From Curvibacter gracilis ATCC BAA-807 (GTDB taxonomy: Bacteria; Pseudomonadota; Gammaproteobacteria; Burkholderiales; Burkholderiaceae_C): a DNA stretch of 64,000 bases. A program made the translations under genes and the position numbers. The notes beneath the pieces were generated by a model. That model did no database searches. It saw nothing but the letters and a program-made list of their open reading frames with translations, and was not told the origin of the DNA. Positions within the stretch are counted from its first letter, which is position 1, and the number at the start of each line of letters is the position of its first letter. The stretch is from the NCBI RefSeq assembly GCF_000518645.1, contig NZ_JADZ01000011.1, forward strand, positions 62,001 through 126,000. The letters run 5' to 3'. Shown here one piece after another: positions 1-8,998 of the stretch.

Positions 1-396
1 CCCCAGCTTGCGCCCGCCGGCCAGCACCTCGCTGGTGAAGATGCGCGACAGGCCGGGGTTGTCCAGCGCGTAGTCGAGCTTGCGGCGCACGTACTCGCGC
101 AGCACCTCGCGCGGCTCGGCGGCATTGCCGTCGAACACGAAGGCATTGCTCCAGCCGGCCAGCACCGAACCCAGCAGTTCTTCGTACAGCTCGTCCTTGC
201 CGCGGATGTAGTAGTGCAGCTGGGGCTTGGTCAGGCCGGCGCGCTCGGCAATGGCCTGGGTGGAGGCGCCCTTGAAGCCGTGCAGGCTGAACTCGGCGAT
301 GGCCGCCTCACGGATCAGCGCCAGCGTGCGCTCACGGCCCAGCCGATGCCGGGCCTGGGGGGCGGGCTCGTCCAGTGAGAGGGGCTCGGCACTCAT
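1..396 (-). CDS. TetR-family regulator, RutR-like (3' part outside window)
   Basis: This is the N-terminal 132 residues of a DNA-binding transcription repressor; the rest lies beyond the left edge. Residues about 25-75 form a TetR helix-turn-helix (AIAERAGLTKPQLHYYI) preceded by the usual first helix with EFSLHGFKG. The following stretch (EYVRRKLDYALDNPGLSRIF) resembles the C-terminal domain of the RutR/YcdC branch, which in Escherichia coli responds to pyrimidine/purine catabolites. It lies 10 bp downstream of, and in the same direction as, a nucleoside deaminase, which fits a nucleobase-responsive regulator co-transcribed with its target. Ligand and operator are inferred, not seen. Confidence 0.85.
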   Translation of the reverse strand, partial: MSAEPLSLDEPAPQARHRLGRERTLALIREAAIAEFSLHGFKGASTQAIAERAGLTKPQLHYYIRGKDELYEELLGSVLAGWSNAFVFDGNAAEPREVLREYVRRKLDYALDNPGLSRIFTSEVLAGGRKLG

Positions 397-406
397 GCGG
401 GGCCTT

Positions 407-946
407 TCAGACCTTCCAGGCGCCGACGTGCGAACGGCTGGCTTCTTCGATCAGCGCCGGGCCGATGCACTCGATGGCGTAGGGCGAGGCCTCGAACACA
501 TCGCGACACGACAGCTCGGCGTCGCGTTGGTCCAGGCGCTCGCCACGGAAGGCGCGCAGCCGCCAGGCGTCAATGCCGTACACCACGCGGCGGATGTTGG
601 ACCAGTAGATGGCCCCGGCACACATCACGCAGGGCTCGCCCGAGGAATACAGCGTGGCCTGGGCCAGCACGTCCCGGGAGTAACGGGGGCTGACGGCGCG
701 CACCAGGCTGGTCTCGGCATGGCCGGTGCAGTCACCGGTCTCTGTGGTGTTGCACCAGGCCTCGCCCATCACCTCGCCTTCGGGTGACACCAGCACCGCC
801 CCGAAGGGCCGATTGCCACGCGAGCGCCCCAGATCGGCCAGGCCGATGGCCTGGCGCAGGTAGCGGCCATCGCGCTCGTCCAGGGGCACTTCGGCCGGCA
901 AGGCGGGGGCGGTATCAGGGGTTGCCAGAGGTGAATCAGAGGACAT
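407..946 (-). CDS. Nucleoside/nucleobase deaminase (CMP/dCMP deaminase fold, guanine deaminase-like)
   Basis: A 179-residue zinc hydrolase that probably deaminates a nucleobase or nucleoside in the cytosol. The zinc site is complete: HAE at residues 76-78 (ligand His and proton-shuttle Glu) and PCVMC at 105-109 (two ligand Cys). The pattern with a following AGAIYW is typical of guanine deaminase and tRNA-adenosine deaminase relatives; the missing tRNA-binding context and the RutR-like neighbour favour a free-base enzyme. The open frame extends 34 codons further upstream, but the ATG at 946 puts the N terminus at the family-typical place. Substrate is not decidable here. Confidence 0.85.
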   Translation of the reverse strand: MSSDSPLATPDTAPALPAEVPLDERDGRYLRQAIGLADLGRSRGNRPFGAVLVSPEGEVMGEAWCNTTETGDCTGHAETSLVRAVSPRYSRDVLAQATLYSSGEPCVMCAGAIYWSNIRRVVYGIDAWRLRAFRGERLDQRDAELSCRDVFEASPYAIECIGPALIEEASRSHVGAWKV

Positions 947-1089
947 CAGGAACAGGCCCGAAGGCGAAATGAAGGAACACGGAGCCGCCGCAACCAGGGC
1001 CTGAAAGGCCACCGGCCCGAGCCCGGACCGAAGCATTTCCCATGCCACGGCGCAAGGGCTGCGCCGCGCCGGCGGATTGAAAAAACGAC

Positions 1090-1119
1090 TTGACCCCAGC
1101 CTGAACGGCCCGGGATACT
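1090..1119 (+). promoter_or_regulatory. Candidate sigma70 promoter for the FAD oxidoreductase gene
   Basis: TTGACC at 1090-1095 and GATACT at 1114-1119 are separated by 18 bp, giving a predicted transcription start near 1126. It lies between the divergent deaminase and FAD oxidoreductase genes. The resulting leader would be only about 12 nt for the ATG at 1138 or about 42 nt for the ATG at 1168. Confidence 0.45.
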
Positions 1120-1167
1120 CTCGCCGCCGATCGGAAAATGATCATTATTAACAATTCAGACCGCTCC

Positions 1168-3336
1168 ATGAACACCGCGCAGAACACCCGGCCCAAGCAG
1201 AAGATCGCCATTCTGGGAGGTGGCGTCGGCGCCATGACCAGCGCCTTCCAGATCACCAGCGAGCCCGGCTGGCAAGACCGCTACGAGGTGACGGTGTACC
1301 AGATGGGCTGGCGGCTGGGCGGCAAGGGGGCCAGCGGGCGGCGTGCCCCGCACTGGCGCATCGAGGAGCATGGGCTGCACATCTGGCTGGGCTTCTACCA
1401 CAACGCCTTTCGCATGATGCAGCAGGCCCTCACCGAGGTGAACCCCGAGGCCGCACCGGTGGCCGTGGGCCACACACCGCCGCGCATCGCCAATGGCGTC
1501 TTCCTGCGTTGCGAGGACGCCTTCGAACCCCACAGCTATGTGGGCGCCTACGAGGCCTTCGACGGCGACCCCACCCCCTGGATGATGCAGATGCCCACCA
1601 ATGACCAGAAGCCCTGGGAGGGCGGCGCCCTGCCCTCGCTGTGGTCCTACCTGTCCGAGCTGGTGCAGCTGCTGCTGGGCCAGGCCGGTCAGTCGGTGCA
1701 TGCCCGGGTGTACCGCAATGAGCACCCGATCCACCACCACGGACTGATCGGCTGGATCAAGGAACAGGCCGAGGAACTTGCCCTGACCGTGGAGGAGGTG
1801 GCCGTCAGTGCGGGCCTGGGTGCCCTGGTGCTGTTGCAGCACCTGCTGGCCCGCCTGGCCAAGGACCCTGCGGCGCACCAAGCACGCGAGCGCGCGCTGA
1901 TCGAAAGCCTGCTGGGCCACCTGCAGGCCTGGGTGGGGCACGAGTACGAGCGTCTGGACCCGGACGACCTGGCCGCGCTGCGTCACCTGCTGATGGTGGA
2001 TCTGGTGGTGTCGGTGCTGCGCGGCCTGCTGGTGGACGAGGTGCTGGAAGGTCGCCCCCTGGGTGAGCTGGACGAGGAGATCCGGGTCTGGCTGAAGCGC
2101 CACGGCGCCATGCCGGCCACGCTGGACACCCGCATCAACCCCTTGCTGCGCCTGTTCTATGACTTTGTGTTCGCCTTCGACCGTGGCGACAGCGCAGACA
2201 CCGAGCGCACGGCCAACTACGCCACCGCGCCCACGGTGCGCACCCTGTTTCGCATGTGCTGCACCTACAACGGCGCGATCTTCTGGAAGATGCGCGCCGG
2301 CATGGGCGACACCATCTTCACCCCGCTGTACAAGGTACTGGCCCAGCGCGGGGTTCAATTCCGCTTCTTCCACAAGGTGCAGAGCCTGGGCCTGTCGGAG
2401 GACCGCCGCTCGATCGAACGCATCGCCATGGTGCGCCAGGTCGACACCGCCGCCCCTTACCAGCCCTTGGTGAACGTCAAAGGCCTGGACTGCTGGCCGG
2501 CCGAGCCCGACTACAGCCAGCTGAGCCAGGGTGAGGCCTTGCGCCAGGCGGTGGCCGAACAGGGCCTGGACCTGGAATCGCTGTGGTTCCGCTGGGACAA
2601 CGCGGCCGAGTTCGAGCTGCAGCGCGGGCGCGATTTCGACACCGTGGTGTTCGGCATCTCGCTGGGCAGCGTGCCCTTGCTGTGCGAGGAGCTGTGCCGG
2701 GCCGAGCCGCGTTGGCAGACCATGGTCGATCGGGTGAAGACGGTGTGCACCCAGGGCGTGCAGTTCTGGCTGCGGCCCAAGCTGCCCGAGCTGGGCTGGA
2801 TCGCCCCACCGCCCATCGTCGACTCCTTCGTCGAGCCGCTGGACAGCTGGGCCGACATGAGCCACCTGCTGCCGATGGAGGTCTGGCCCGAAGGCCAGGC
2901 CCCGCAGAACGTGGCCTATTTCTGCGGGGCCCTGGACGAACCGCCGCTGGACCCGCAAGACACGGCCACACCGTACCGCGCGCTGGACAAGGTCAAGGCC
3001 GCCACCGCCGCCCTGACGCGCGAGCATGTGCGCCTGCTGTGGCCCCAGGCGGTGGACGGCGCGGGCGCCCTGCCCGCCGACACCGTGGTCGAGGTCTACC
3101 AGCGCGCCAACGTCGACCCCTCGGAACGCTATGTGATGTCGGTGGCCGGCAGCGCCTCGGCGCGCATCAAGGCCAATGAGACCGGCTTTGACAACCTGGT
3201 GATCACCGGCGACTGGATCGACAACGGCTTCAACGCCGGCTGCGTGGAAGCCGCGGCCATGGCCGGGCTGCAGGCCGGCAACGCGGTGCTGGGACGCCCG
3301 CTCTACGAAGGCGTCACAGGACAGGATCTGTGCTGA
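1168..3336 (+). CDS. FAD-dependent NAD(P)-binding oxidoreductase (phytoene desaturase/amine oxidase superfamily)
   Basis: A 722-residue flavoprotein. The N terminus has the dinucleotide-binding fold (KIAILGGGVGAMTSAFQIT, about residues 12-30) followed by a second flavin-contact segment RLGGKGASGRR. The C terminus has the second FAD signature (NLVITGDWIDNGFNAGCVEAA) typical of phytoene desaturases, amine oxidases and squalene-type dehydrogenases. Between them sits a long helical insertion (about residues 170-330) that makes the protein some 200 residues longer than carotenoid desaturases. No signal peptide is visible. The in-frame ATG at 1138 is an alternative start; neither has a good ribosome site. 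The 3' end overlaps the convergent cyclase gene by 23 bp. Substrate unknown; oxidation of a hydrophobic lipid is a reasonable guess. Confidence 0.75.
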   Translation: MNTAQNTRPKQKIAILGGGVGAMTSAFQITSEPGWQDRYEVTVYQMGWRLGGKGASGRRAPHWRIEEHGLHIWLGFYHNAFRMMQQALTEVNPEAAPVAVGHTPPRIANGVFLRCEDAFEPHSYVGAYEAFDGDPTPWMMQMPTNDQKPWEGGALPSLWSYLSELVQLLLGQAGQSVHARVYRNEHPIHHHGLIGWIKEQAEELALTVEEVAVSAGLGALVLLQHLLARLAKDPAAHQARERALIESLLGHLQAWVGHEYERLDPDDLAALRHLLMVDLVVSVLRGLLVDEVLEGRPLGELDEEIRVWLKRHGAMPATLDTRINPLLRLFYDFVFAFDRGDSADTERTANYATAPTVRTLFRMCCTYNGAIFWKMRAGMGDTIFTPLYKVLAQRGVQFRFFHKVQSLGLSEDRRSIERIAMVRQVDTAAPYQPLVNVKGLDCWPAEPDYSQLSQGEALRQAVAEQGLDLESLWFRWDNAAEFELQRGRDFDTVVFGISLGSVPLLCEELCRAEPRWQTMVDRVKTVCTQGVQFWLRPKLPELGWIAPPPIVDSFVEPLDSWADMSHLLPMEVWPEGQAPQNVAYFCGALDEPPLDPQDTATPYRALDKVKAATAALTREHVRLLWPQAVDGAGALPADTVVEVYQRANVDPSERYVMSVAGSASARIKANETGFDNLVITGDWIDNGFNAGCVEAAAMAGLQAGNAVLGRPLYEGVTGQDLC

Positions 3337-6300
3337 GCGGGCAGTTGCTGGCAGCCAGCGCCGCGCGCGCTTCGCGCACCACCCAGGTGTCCTGACCTTC
3401 GGTGACCTGGGCCAGCAGCTCGGGCAGCCAGGGCGCTGGCGGCCCGCCCGCCTGCGCCACCCGCCACAGCTGGGTGGCGATGCGCAGGCCCCAGGGCAGC
3501 TGGTGCAGGCGCTGGGCCAGCTCCAGGCCCCTGCGCAGATGGGCCAGGCCGAGTTCGGGCTGCTGCGGGTGGCGCAGCAGTTCAATCTCGCCGCGCACGC
3601 GCAGGATCTCGATGCGGCAGAAGAAATCGTCGTTCGCCTCGCAGGCCTGCAGCGCCGCTTCGATCTCGTCCGAGGCGTCCTGGTACTGGCCATCGAGCAT
3701 CAGCGCCTCGGCCAGCTTGCAACGCCATTGGGGCTGGATCACCCCCACACCGATCGACCCCTGGAAGGCCAGCGCCGAACGCAAGGCCTCGATGCCCTCG
3801 GACAGGCGCCCGGTCATGGCCAGGGCCCAGCCCCGGCTGGCCGTGGTGGTGGCCAGCCAGAACACATGACCGACCTCGCGGCAATAGGCAATGTGCTGGT
3901 CGATCTCTTCGAGCAGGTGTGCGGGTTCATGCACCATCACGTTGTAGGCACTGCGGAAGGCCAGGCTCCAGGCCTGGCTGAAGGGGTGGTTGAGCGCACT
4001 GGACCAGCGCCCGGCGCGTTCGATGGCGGCCTGGGCCTGGTCCGTCAGGCCCAGCGCCCACAGGGCATACGAGCGGTAGCACTCGGCGGCCACGCGCGGA
4101 TCGGAGCCGTAGATGCGGCAGGTCTCGGCATCGCGCACGGGGTCGTAGACCTCGACCGCGCGCAAAAAGGTTTCGTTGGCACGGCGGAAATCGCCCGTCC
4201 ACAGCAGGGACACGCCGACCGAAAACGTGGCCTGGGCCAGCATGGTGGGTGCACCGGCACGCTGCACGAAGGCCAGGTTCTGCTCGGCCAGTTGCACCAG
4301 CCCCGACTGCTGCCCCTTGACCTGGCGGTAGCCCCAGACGCCATTCAGGGCCACAAAGATCTCGGGCCGGTCCGGCATCACCTGGCACAGGGCCTCGACC
4401 CGGGCGTACAGGGTTTCCAGTTCAGGAGCGGTGAAACCACGGGTCACCTTGATGGCCGGGGCCAGGGTGCCCAGCAGGCTGAGCTCGAGCTGGGCGCCCT
4501 CCTCCGGCGGCAGGTGTTTGACCAGCGCCAGGCCGGCACGCAGGTGCAGCACGGCTTCGTGGTTGGCCGAGCGGGCCAGGGCCATCTGGCCGGCTCGCAG
4601 CCAAAGCTGCACGGCCTTGGACCATTGGTGGGCTTCGCTGTGGTGGTGCGCCAGCAGTTCGGGCTGACGCTGCATCAGGCCGGGGTCACGCCGCACCAGC
4701 TCACCGGCCAGCAAGCCATGCAGCATGAGCCGATCGCGCCGCAGCATCGAGTCGTAGGCGGCGGCCTGGACCAGGGCGTGCTTGAACTCAAAATCCTGGT
4801 CACTGCCTTCCAGGGCAAACACCAGGCCAGCCGAGAGCAGTTCCTGCAGGCCCTGCTGCACCAGGGCCTCGTCGGCGCCGCACAGGGCGGCCAGCAGACC
4901 GCGCTGGAAACGCCGCCCGATCACGGACGCCCGCCGCGCCACGGCACGCCCGGCGTCGAGCCGGTCCAGGCGCGCGGCCAGCGAGTCGCGCAGGTTGTCC
5001 GGGATCAGCGCCACCGGCAAGGCCACGCGCAATTCAAAGCCGCCCGGGGTTTCCTGCAGCACATCGGATTCGAGCACGGTGCGGGTGAACTCTTCGATGA
5101 ACAGCGGCACCCCGTCGGTGTTTTCGATGATGCGGCGCACCACCACCGCCGGCAGTCGCTTGCCATCCATGCATTGCAGCAACAGCGCCTCCGCCGCTTC
5201 GCTGGGCAGGCGGTCCAGCAGCAGGTGCCGCGTGCTCAGGGTCGGGGCCCAGCGTGCACTGTCGCCGGCGCGCTGGGTCAACACCAGCAGCAGCCGCTGC
5301 GAACCCAGATCCTCCGCCAGTGAAACAGCAAGCGCCAGGGTGGAGGGGTCGGCCCAGTGCAGGTCTTCGACGGCCAGCATCAAGGGGTGTTGCTGCACCA
5401 CCAGTTTGAGCCAGCGCAGCACGGCGGCCTCGGTGCGCTTTTTGGCCAGTGCCGGGGCCAGGTTCAAGGTGACAGGCGGGCCCTCGGGGGCCGCCCGCAG
5501 CAGGCGCGCCAGCAATTGCACGTCCTGCTCATGCTCGAGCATGCCCTGGGGCAGGCATTTCAGCAGCTTGCGGTAGCGCTCATGGGCATCGTCGTGCGAC
5601 TCGAACTGGGCCAGGCGCTCCATGCCCTCCACCACCGGAAACCATTCACTGGCCGCGTGGTAGGGCGAGCAGCGCAGCACCAGCGAGAGGGCGCTGCTCG
5701 CCTGCGCCTTCTGCCGTAACTGCGCCAGCAGATGCGACTTGCCAATCCCGGGCTCGCCCTCGATGAGGACCACGCGGGGTTGGCCGGCCAGGGCCTGCTG
5801 CCAGTCCTGCTCCAGGAGTGCCAGTTCAGCATCCCGCCCGATCTGGCGCCTGGCATGGGTGGGCCCCACCAGGGCGCCGGCTTCGCCGATGCGGCTCAAG
5901 CGCCAGGCCTCCACCGGGTGGGCCACGCCGCGCAGGCTGAGCGCCCCCAGCGCTTGCCAAGGCAGCGTGTCACGGATGCCCTGGCGTGTGGTGCCCGAGA
6001 CCACCACCTCGTTGCCCTGGGCCACGGCCTGCAGACGGGCCGCGATGTTGGGGGTTTCGCCGATGGCCAGGCGCTCGTGGCGCGCCCCGGCCCCCACCTG
6101 CCCCACCACCACCATGCCGGTGTGGATGCCGATGCGCACCTGCAGGTCCACGGTGGTGATGTGGCGCAGGCGCGCGCTCAGGCGCGGCAAGGCCGAAATG
6201 ATGCCCTCGGCCGCGCGCAAGGCGCGCGCCGGGGCGTCTTCGTGCGCCCGCGGGTAGCCGAAATAGACCAGCAGACCGTCACCCAGGTACTGCGCGATGT

Positions 6301-6637
6301 AGCCGTCGTACTGGCGGATGATGTCGGCCGCGATCGCCTGGTAGGCCTGGATGATCTCGCGCAGGTCTTCGGCGTCCACCGCGCCTGACAGGGCGGTGGA
6401 ATCCACCAGGTCACAGAACAGCACGGTGAGGTGGCGCTTCTCGGCCGAGTCGGCGAGTTCTCCAGGGCCCGTGCCGGCGCTCTGAGAACTCAGACGGGCG
6501 CCGCACGAGGCACAGAAACGATGGGCCGGTGCCGCCGGGGTGCCGCAAGCCGAGCAGCGCATGCGCTGATCCTGCCCGCAGTGCGCGCACTGTGGGTCTC
6601 CATCGGCCAGCAAGCCGTGGCAGGCAATGCACAACAT
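3314..6637 (-). CDS. Zinc-ribbon / class III adenylate-guanylate cyclase / AAA-STAND ATPase / TPR-like protein
   Basis: A 1107-residue signalling protein. Residues 1-48 hold two zinc ribbons (Cys 3, 6, 17, 20 and 28, 31, 42, 45). Residues about 65-250 form a class III nucleotide cyclase domain with both metal-binding aspartates visible (LFCDLVDST and YLGDGLLVYFG). Next comes a STAND-type ATPase with a Walker A (GEPGIGKSH near residue 295) and a probable Walker B (LMLAVEDLHW). The C-terminal half is helical and rich in repeated Ala/Leu/Arg helices like the TPR/MalT-type sensor arms of this family. The protein is cytosolic. The architecture is widespread in soil bacteria, but its ligands and whether it makes cAMP are generally unproved. 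It converges on the FAD oxidoreductase gene and is codirectional with the downstream-named MpaB gene. Confidence 0.85.
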   Translation of the reverse strand: MLCIACHGLLADGDPQCAHCGQDQRMRCSACGTPAAPAHRFCASCGARLSSQSAGTGPGELADSAEKRHLTVLFCDLVDSTALSGAVDAEDLREIIQAYQAIAADIIRQYDGYIAQYLGDGLLVYFGYPRAHEDAPARALRAAEGIISALPRLSARLRHITTVDLQVRIGIHTGMVVVGQVGAGARHERLAIGETPNIAARLQAVAQGNEVVVSGTTRQGIRDTLPWQALGALSLRGVAHPVEAWRLSRIGEAGALVGPTHARRQIGRDAELALLEQDWQQALAGQPRVVLIEGEPGIGKSHLLAQLRQKAQASSALSLVLRCSPYHAASEWFPVVEGMERLAQFESHDDAHERYRKLLKCLPQGMLEHEQDVQLLARLLRAAPEGPPVTLNLAPALAKKRTEAAVLRWLKLVVQQHPLMLAVEDLHWADPSTLALAVSLAEDLGSQRLLLVLTQRAGDSARWAPTLSTRHLLLDRLPSEAAEALLLQCMDGKRLPAVVVRRIIENTDGVPLFIEEFTRTVLESDVLQETPGGFELRVALPVALIPDNLRDSLAARLDRLDAGRAVARRASVIGRRFQRGLLAALCGADEALVQQGLQELLSAGLVFALEGSDQDFEFKHALVQAAAYDSMLRRDRLMLHGLLAGELVRRDPGLMQRQPELLAHHHSEAHQWSKAVQLWLRAGQMALARSANHEAVLHLRAGLALVKHLPPEEGAQLELSLLGTLAPAIKVTRGFTAPELETLYARVEALCQVMPDRPEIFVALNGVWGYRQVKGQQSGLVQLAEQNLAFVQRAGAPTMLAQATFSVGVSLLWTGDFRRANETFLRAVEVYDPVRDAETCRIYGSDPRVAAECYRSYALWALGLTDQAQAAIERAGRWSSALNHPFSQAWSLAFRSAYNVMVHEPAHLLEEIDQHIAYCREVGHVFWLATTTASRGWALAMTGRLSEGIEALRSALAFQGSIGVGVIQPQWRCKLAEALMLDGQYQDASDEIEAALQACEANDDFFCRIEILRVRGEIELLRHPQQPELGLAHLRRGLELAQRLHQLPWGLRIATQLWRVAQAGGPPAPWLPELLAQVTEGQDTWVVREARAALAASNCPLSTDPVL

Positions 6638-6723
6638 CTAGCAGACTCCTGGTGGTCGCCGCGCGGGCCCTCTCAAAGGCATGGCGACAGCGAACATGAC
6701 AAACGGCCGGAGCACCCTGGTTT

Positions 6724-8169
6724 TCATGACGGGGTGCTGCCGGGCGGGCTGGCCCATCGGGGGCCATGGACAAGACGCTCGATCGCATTGAGCCAGCGCG
6801 GTGCCTTGGGGTCGACCGACCAGGTGTGCAAGGTGGCCTGGACCTCGCCCAGCAACTCGGTGGGCAGGACCAGCGGCCGGGTCTGACTGAGCAGAAAGGC
6901 CCAGACATACTGCTGCCCGATCAAGCGGGTGAAGAAGCGCGCCAGGGAAAAACCGGGCACGAACACGCGCACCAGCGCATCCAGTCCTCGCGTGACGGCC
7001 ATGCCGAAGTTGAAGATCCAGGTGCTCAAGCCCCCCGCCGGGGTGCGCACGCCGATCTCGCGCGCCACCTCCTCACCGCACAGATGCTGAATCATCAAAG
7101 GCCCCACGGGCTTGAGCAGGCGCAAGGGAACAACACTTTCGAGGTTGGCCACCAGGGCGCGACCCAGCAGGGGGCGCACGTCCGGCATGGGCCGGCCGGC
7201 GCGGGCACGTTGCTGGATCAGGGCGAACAGCTGGGCCGCATCGCCGAAACTCCAGGCCAGCATCGCGTCGCTCACGCCCAGCAGGCGGGCGGCCCGGTTC
7301 CAGCAATGCAGGTAGGCGGTCTCTTGCTCCGGGCGCAGACCCAGGCCCAGGCGCCGCAGGCTGCGCAGAAAGACGTAGCTGAAGGTCAGCAAGGTGTAGC
7401 CCAGCTCTTCCTGGTTGCAAGGCATGCCATGCTGCTGCAGGTCCCATCCGTGCGACAGCAGGCTGGCCTGCAGCCCCTGCACCGGTGCGGCCGACGGCAG
7501 CGGGGGCACCATGCCCTGGGGCGTGCCGGCGGCCCGGCGCACCGACTCCAGCACCGCTTGAGGTTCGCCGCGCAGGATCAGGTGGCGGATGGTGGCATGG
7601 ATCAGGCGCACCTTGAGGATCTGCCCCACCCCACGCCCGCTGGCCGAGGTCAGCCCACCGGGCAACATGACCGGAAAGATCATGGCGGCAGTGGCGCGGA
7701 TGCGGTGGTCGGTATGCTGCTCCAGTTGGCCCGCCACATGCAGAACGTCGGACAGGTCGGGCACCACGTAGCACTCGGGCAGGCTGGCACAGAATTGAAT
7801 CAGGCAGGACAACACGCCCAGCTCGGCAAACACCTGCTCGGCCTGGTCGACCTGCGGATCGGTCTCCCAGGCGTAGCCTTGCAGGGCCTGCTGAACATAG
7901 TCGACCAGGATGCCTGCCAGATCAGGGTGGGCCGGGGGCGGCAGAGGCCGCCAGTCGGCCAGACCACCATTGACCGGCATCTGGTGCAGCAGACGGGTGG
8001 CCGCGTTGAGGCGCTCCAGCGGCACCTGGTTGAGTTGCTGCAGCTGCTCGAGGCTTTGGCCTGCCTGGGGCCGGACCCAATCGTGCATCAACCGGGCCAC
8101 CGTGGCATCGGCCAGCGGATCGCCAACGTACCGCAGCGCGTCCAGCGCTTCATTGCTCCAAGTCTGCAT
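6724..8169 (-). CDS. MpaB-family (DUF2236) oxygenase-like protein
   Basis: A 481-residue helical protein of the oxygenase MpaB/latex-clearing-protein fold, known in characterised members as a b-type heme oxygenase acting on polyisoprene or mycophenolic acid precursors. The core signature is present in the stretch ILKVRLIHATIRHLIL, with the charged/His residues expected around the heme pocket, followed by ELGYTLLTFSYVFLRSL. The start at 8169 is preceded by AAAGGG at good spacing; the open frame runs 95 codons further upstream without support. It ends 86 bp before the cyclase gene start on the same strand. Its substrate is unknown; the FAD enzyme nearby could act on the same kind of hydrophobic compound. 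Confidence 0.75.
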   Translation of the reverse strand: MQTWSNEALDALRYVGDPLADATVARLMHDWVRPQAGQSLEQLQQLNQVPLERLNAATRLLHQMPVNGGLADWRPLPPPAHPDLAGILVDYVQQALQGYAWETDPQVDQAEQVFAELGVLSCLIQFCASLPECYVVPDLSDVLHVAGQLEQHTDHRIRATAAMIFPVMLPGGLTSASGRGVGQILKVRLIHATIRHLILRGEPQAVLESVRRAAGTPQGMVPPLPSAAPVQGLQASLLSHGWDLQQHGMPCNQEELGYTLLTFSYVFLRSLRRLGLGLRPEQETAYLHCWNRAARLLGVSDAMLAWSFGDAAQLFALIQQRARAGRPMPDVRPLLGRALVANLESVVPLRLLKPVGPLMIQHLCGEEVAREIGVRTPAGGLSTWIFNFGMAVTRGLDALVRVFVPGFSLARFFTRLIGQQYVWAFLLSQTRPLVLPTELLGEVQATLHTWSVDPKAPRWLNAIERLVHGPRWASPPGSTPS

Positions 8170-8389
8170 GGAACCCTTTTTGAGATCGATGGGTAAAAAT
8201 ATCATATTGAAACGAACAATCTGAAGAAATACTGTCGCCAACGGCAAATCCGCCTCTTTTCTGGCGTTCGATTCGATGGGAATACCGGTGGAATCATTCT
8301 GAAAACCACACGCGAGCCCACCGGCCCGGTGCGCTGGCGCAAAATACCCACTCCACACTGACCGCAGCGTCCCGGATTTCGATGCACCC

Positions 8390-8998
8390 ATGAGTGAATT
8401 CACCCCAGCAGGCATGACGGCCTTGCGCGACCCCGGCCCCATGTTGGAACACACCCGACGCCAGTGGGGCGGGCAGCACGACTTGTGGGTCTTTGCCTAC
8501 GGATCGCTGATCTGGCGCCCCGAGTTTGCGTTTGATGAGCAGCGCCCGGCGCGGGTGCATGGCTGGCACCGCGCCCTCAAGATGTGGAGCCGCATCAACC
8601 GGGGCACGCCCGAGTGCCCGGGGCTGGTGTTCGGCATGCTGTCGGGCGGGAGCTGCCAGGGGGCGGTGTTCCGCATCCCGCGCCACGAGGCCGAATCGGC
8701 CCTGGTGCGCCTGTGGCACCGCGAGATGATGACCGGGGTGTACGACCCGCGCTGGCTGCGCTGCCACACCCCGCAGGGCCCGGTGTCGGCGCTGGCCTTC
8801 ACGCTGTCGCGGCGCAGCCCCAGCCACACGGGCAACCTTAGCGAAGCCGATTACCGGCGCATCTTCAGCCAATCCTGCGGCAAGTTCGGCACCACCCTCG
8901 ACTACGTGCGCCAGACCCATGAGGGGCTGCTGAAGCTGGGCATTCACGACCGCAGCCTGGCGCGCCTGTTGCAGCTGGCGCCCTGCAGCCCAGGCTGA
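8390..8998 (+). CDS. chaC: Gamma-glutamylcyclotransferase, ChaC type
   Basis: A 202-residue cytosolic enzyme of the ChaC family, which cleaves glutathione to 5-oxoproline and Cys-Gly. The substrate-binding loop FAYGSLIW starts near residue 29 and the family-typical RVHGWHRAL, GLVFGML, REM and GVYDPRWL stretches follow in order. The length agrees with bacterial ChaC proteins. The gene starts divergently from the MpaB-type gene, about 220 bp away. Its stop codon abuts the stop codon of the convergent nucleotidyltransferase gene with no intervening base, so both transcripts must read into each other or terminate inside coding sequence. Confidence 0.9.
   Translation: MSEFTPAGMTALRDPGPMLEHTRRQWGGQHDLWVFAYGSLIWRPEFAFDEQRPARVHGWHRALKMWSRINRGTPECPGLVFGMLSGGSCQGAVFRIPRHEAESALVRLWHREMMTGVYDPRWLRCHTPQGPVSALAFTLSRRSPSHTGNLSEADYRRIFSQSCGKFGTTLDYVRQTHEGLLKLGIHDRSLARLLQLAPCSPG

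Noticed and set aside
1156-3693. Long open frame opposite the FAD oxidoreductase gene
   Set aside because: Composition is His/Gln/Gly-rich and it spans the convergent gene end; the plus-strand product has clear FAD motifs.
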